Assembly: GCF_963583255.1 (NCBI RefSeq)
Contig: NC_084803.1
Coordinates: forward strand, 1,609,373 to 1,673,372
Origin: Pyrus communis
Lineage: Eukaryota; Streptophyta; Magnoliopsida; Rosales; Rosaceae
Direction: 5' to 3'
Length of the DNA: 64,000 nucleotides
The notes under the pieces were generated by a model. That model had not been told where the DNA came from. It made no database searches and saw only the letters and a program-made list of their open reading frames with translations. This document shows positions 60,458-64,000 of this stretch, in pieces; within the stretch, counting starts at the first letter, position 1; every line of letters starts with the position of its first letter. The translations under genes and the position numbers were made by a program.

Positions 60458-63400
60458 TGTTAGACCAAGTCATAGTCCGTGTGTGGTTTCAAGAGTTTGT
60501 GATCAAGTCAAACTGTTATCCCACAAGAGTTAGTTTAGGTTAAGACTCTTTCAGATATTCCTTTCCGTGTAAATCCAAGTTTGATCTTTCTGTTGTATCT
60601 TTGATTTTCAAATCTCCTTGTAAATAGGGATTTCAGTTTCCTGATGTAATCTGGAATGCATTATAAATACATGCAGCCAATCACTGATTGGTAATGAAAT
60701 TGAAGTGAGACTGTGAGTGTTTGTAAGTTTTACATGGTATACGAGCCCTAGCAGTCTAACGACACAGATCAGTTTTTTTTTTTTTTCCTTCCATGGCCGA
60801 TTCTAGCAACGGTGCTGCAACCCAAACCTCCAACCTCACAAATTCCACCATGAAACCCTTCTCGCCTTTGACCACAGTTGTGAATATTAAGCTCGATCGT
60901 ATCAATTACCCTCTATGGTTGGCTCAGATCTTACCTGTTCTCAAAAGTCGGGACCTGTTGGGTTATGTTGATGGGACGGTTGTTTGCCCTCCCAAACAAC
61001 TTTCTGGCAGTACAACTACCAATCCTGAGTACACAACATGGGTGCAGTACGATCAAATGATACTCAGCTGGATTAATGGTTCGCTCACGCCGTCTGTGCT
61101 CTCGGTCGTGGCCAGCAAGAGGACCTGTCGTGCTACCTGGGAGGCTCTTGAGCAACGGTATGCTTCTACATCCCAGAATCGCATTTTGTTTCTGCGGAAT
61201 GAACTACTACAAACAAAAAAAGGTGATTTGTCGATTGCTGATTATCTTGATAAGATGAATGCTATTTCTGATAACCTTGCCCTAGCTGGCAAACCTGTGG
61301 ATGATGATGAACTTGTCCAGATTATCTTGAACAATCTTGGGCCTGCTTATGAGATGACCGTGAACGCTGCTTAGGCACGTGATACTCCCATCACGTATCC
61401 TACGCTTGAGGCGCTCTTATTGACAACTGAGAGAAGGATGAATGAGCAAGCTGCTCCACTCTTGGAGGTTGCTCCTGTTAATGCCTTTGTCACTGCCCGA
61501 GGTCGTGGTGGAAGATCTCGTGGCAATGGACGAGGAATGGCTTTGGCTGGACGCGGTGGCGCTGCTGGAAACCAGCGCGGTGCCAATCCCCGCAACAATT
61601 ATTTTCCTAACAGTATGCACCCTAACTTTGCATGCAATGGTGAAAAATTCAATAGTGCAGGAGAACGGATTATCTGCCAGATTTGTGGAAAACAAGGGCA
61701 TCCTGCCCTAGATTGTTACCAACGAATGAATGCTGCGTATGAAGGAAGGATCCCAGCCAAGAAACTCACTGCCATGGCCACCTCTTCAATCCCTGTTAAC
61801 CGCCAAAACAATAATCAGTGGCTGCTTGATACTGGAGCCAATGCCCATGTCACTCCAGATCTTCAGAATTTGGCTAATCCAAAAGAGTATAACGGTAATG
61901 AGCATGTGGGTGGAGTAGGTACTGATTCTGGAATTTCTATTTCTCATCTTGGTTCAAATACTTTACAAACTAAATCTTGCTCATTTGAATTGAAAAATAT
62001 CTTAAGATGTCCCACTGCCTCCACACATATTATTTCTGCTCACAGATTTACCCTAGACAATCATTGCTATATACTTATTTTCCCTCATTTTTTCCTTGTC
62101 AAGGACCTCAAGACCCGGAAGACGCTTTTCCACGGGAGATGTGAGAATGGCTTATACCCATTTTCAGGTGGCGGTGGACAGTTTAATTATCCTATTTCAG
62201 TGTGTGTAGGCATTCGAGTCTCGGCTCAGAAATGGCATTCACGCCTTGGGCATCCTGCCTCGTCTATTGTCCAATTTTTAATTTCAAATAAGAAAGTACC
62301 AATTCTTGGTGCTTCCAGTGTCAAGTTTTGTCAGTCATGTCCCTTAGGCAAGAGTACTAAATTACCTTTCAGTAGCTCCGAGTCTGTTTCCCAGTTCCCT
62401 TTACAACTTTTGCATTCTGATGTTTGGTGTTCTCCTGTTAATTCAGTTGAAGGTTTTCGCTATTATGTGTTATTTGTGGATGATTATTCTCGCTATTCTT
62501 GGATTTTTCCAATGAAAACTAAATCTGAGGTATTTGACATTTTTGTGAAGTTTAAAGCCCAGGTTGAAAATATGTTTAATAGTTCTATTAAAACTCTTCA
62601 ATGTGATGAAGGTGGTGAGTATAAAAGTCATGTATTTCAAACATATCTTGCCACTCATGGCATTTCCCAAAGATTTTCGTGTCCAAAACATCCTGAACAA
62701 AATGGTATTGCCGCAAGAAAACATCGTCACATTGTTGAGACCAGTATTGTCATGCTTTCTCATGCACATATTCCAAATAAATATTGGGTCGATGCTTGTT
62801 TAACAGCTACTTATCTAATTAATAGGTTGCCAAGTCGTGCCTTGTCTCACAAAACTCCCTATGAACGATTGTATGCCAAAATTCCCAAATATGAAACTCT
62901 TAAAGTGTTTGGTTGTCAATGTTATCCCTGGTTAGTGCCTTACGCACAAAATAAACTCCAACAAAAGTCAAAACCATGTGTGTTTTTAGGTTACTCACTG
63001 AATCATCAAGGGTACAAATGCTTAGACTTGTCCACAAGACGAATATATTTGTCTCGCCATGTCCTATTCGATGAGGACACTTTTCCATTTAAGGAACTCA
63101 CATCTTCCCTGGGGAGCGTTGAATACACAGGTAGTATGATTTCCCCTGACTTATTATTTACGTTTCCGCTTTTATCTCCCTCACCACAGTCCCATTTGTT
63201 ACATCCTCCACAGCCTTCACAGGTCCTACCCCAACCAAATCCCATCTCTTCTGATGTTCCTCCTTCCAATAACCTCATCTCCACCTCTAGTTTACCTGCT
63301 ACTCGTGACACACCAGCCCCAATGCCTTTAGCAACCTCTAGGTCTACCAACTCATCTTCAAATGAGCAAGAGGCGGTCCCATTTCCTGAAATGAACCAAT

Positions 63401-64000
63401 CCGTGTCAGTTGATGATCACGGTCCTACTTCCTCCACCCAACAGCCTGTGCCACCCGCAAGAATGACTACTCGTTCACAATCTGGCATTCAAAAGCGTAA
63501 TCCCAAGTATGCCTTGCATGTTAATATTAATCCTTCTCTTGTTGAACCAACCTGTTTTAGTCAGGCTATCAAAAATCAGGAATGGAGGAATGCCATGGTT
63601 CAAGAGTTCAATGCCTTACAGCGGTGTGGTACCTGGAAGCTTGTTCCATATCATTCACGAATGAACTTGTTGCCTAACAAATGGGTTTTCAAGCTTAAAC
63701 AACGTGCAGATGGCTCGGTTGAACGGCATAAGGCGAGGCTCGTTGCAAATGGCTTTCATCAGAAGCCTGGCATTGACTATACAGAAACTTTTAGTCCCGT
63801 GGTGAAGCACAGTACTATAAGACTTGTCCTTAGTCTTGCGGTTTCACAACGATGGCCCATCAGACAGTTGGATGTACAGAATGCGTTCTTGCATGGATTT
63901 TTGAATGAGGATGTGTATATGCGGCAACCGGCCGGTTTTGTTGATCCGCAATATCCTAATTATGTTTGCAAATTGCAAAGGAGTATCTATGGCTTGAAAC
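60458..64000 (+). mobile_element. Copia retrotransposon, near-intact, runs off the window
   Basis: 5' LTR 60458-60734 (277 bp, TGTTAGACC ... TTTTACA), then tggtatacgagccc, a Met-tRNA-type primer site. One polyprotein frame runs from ATG 60793 to the window end. The 3' LTR and TSD lie outside; the left flank predicts a TSD of aacac. It is inserted next to the 3' splice site of the CYP749A-like gene, in opposite orientation to it. Confidence 0.9.
60793..64000 (+). CDS. Copia Gag-Pol polyprotein (one internal stop, partial at the window end)
   Basis: A single frame of ~1,069 codons. Gag (UBN2-type; [29 protein letters not shown]) is followed by a tag at 61372-61374, then the same frame stays open to the edge. 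After the stop: RGRGG-rich linker, knuckle [14 protein letters not shown], protease [10 protein letters not shown], integrase ([10 protein letters not shown]...CQSCPLGK; catalytic landmarks [31 protein letters not shown]), then the RT N-terminus ([30 protein letters not shown]). The window ends before the YVDD box. The stop follows VNAA, where Gln is common in relatives; a single C-to-T change would explain it. Confidence 0.9.

Overview
The window is nuclear DNA of a flowering plant, most likely a woody Rosaceae of the apple/pear type. Evidence: intron-containing plant genes with GT-AG junctions, AT-rich spacers, SSRs, MITEs, copia and gypsy-type retroelements, and many Cassandra-type TRIMs carrying a 5S-rRNA-like promoter. 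The family is inferred from how the genes and repeats look; no database was searched.

Layout. 1-2361: repeat-rich upstream DNA with two fold-back elements. 2362-4443: a two-exon CYP82-type cytochrome P450 (+). 4810-15247: a decayed endogenous pararetrovirus (Caulimoviridae-like, minus strand). Four later insertions split it, each with a 5-bp target-site duplication (TSD): a Cassandra element (8211-8867), a Cassandra concatemer (9648-10905), a concatemer of a Cassandra-like TRIM without the 5S promoter (11083-12036), and a 2.2-kb solo LTR (12491-14731). 15248-20119: repeats plus a truncated Cassandra. 20120-28576: a UGT72-like glucosyltransferase gene cut in two by a 7,045-bp gag-only LTR retrotransposon with two apparently identical 866-bp LTRs.

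29593-30384: intronless PEX11A-like peroxisome gene (+). 31796-36203: a MITE split by an RT-less copia element (31830-35893, minus), followed by a ~359-bp tandem duplication. 37387-39693: eight-exon LPEAT1-like lysophospholipid acyltransferase (+). 42272-40763: three-exon PPPDE/DeSI-like protease (-). 44043-44326: Cassandra solo LTR. 50502-47034: nine-exon JAC1-like J-domain protein (-). 53189-51515: two-exon RRA-type GT77 arabinosyltransferase (-). 57125-54666: four-coding-exon PP2C55-like phosphatase (-). 60430-59029: 3' exons of a CYP749A-like P450 with a 1-nt frameshift (-). 60458 to the window end: a near-intact copia element (+), inserted just upstream of an apparent 3' splice site of that P450.

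The host genes do not form a pathway; they are ordinary, independently transcribed plant loci (specialised metabolism, peroxisome division, lipid remodelling, chloroplast movement, cell-wall glycosylation, signalling). The notable content is the layered transposon history: nested insertions whose order can be read from TSDs, the Cassandra derivative that lost its 5S core yet still moved, and the very young gag-only element that breaks a UGT gene. Splice junctions and frames were worked out by hand from the sequence.
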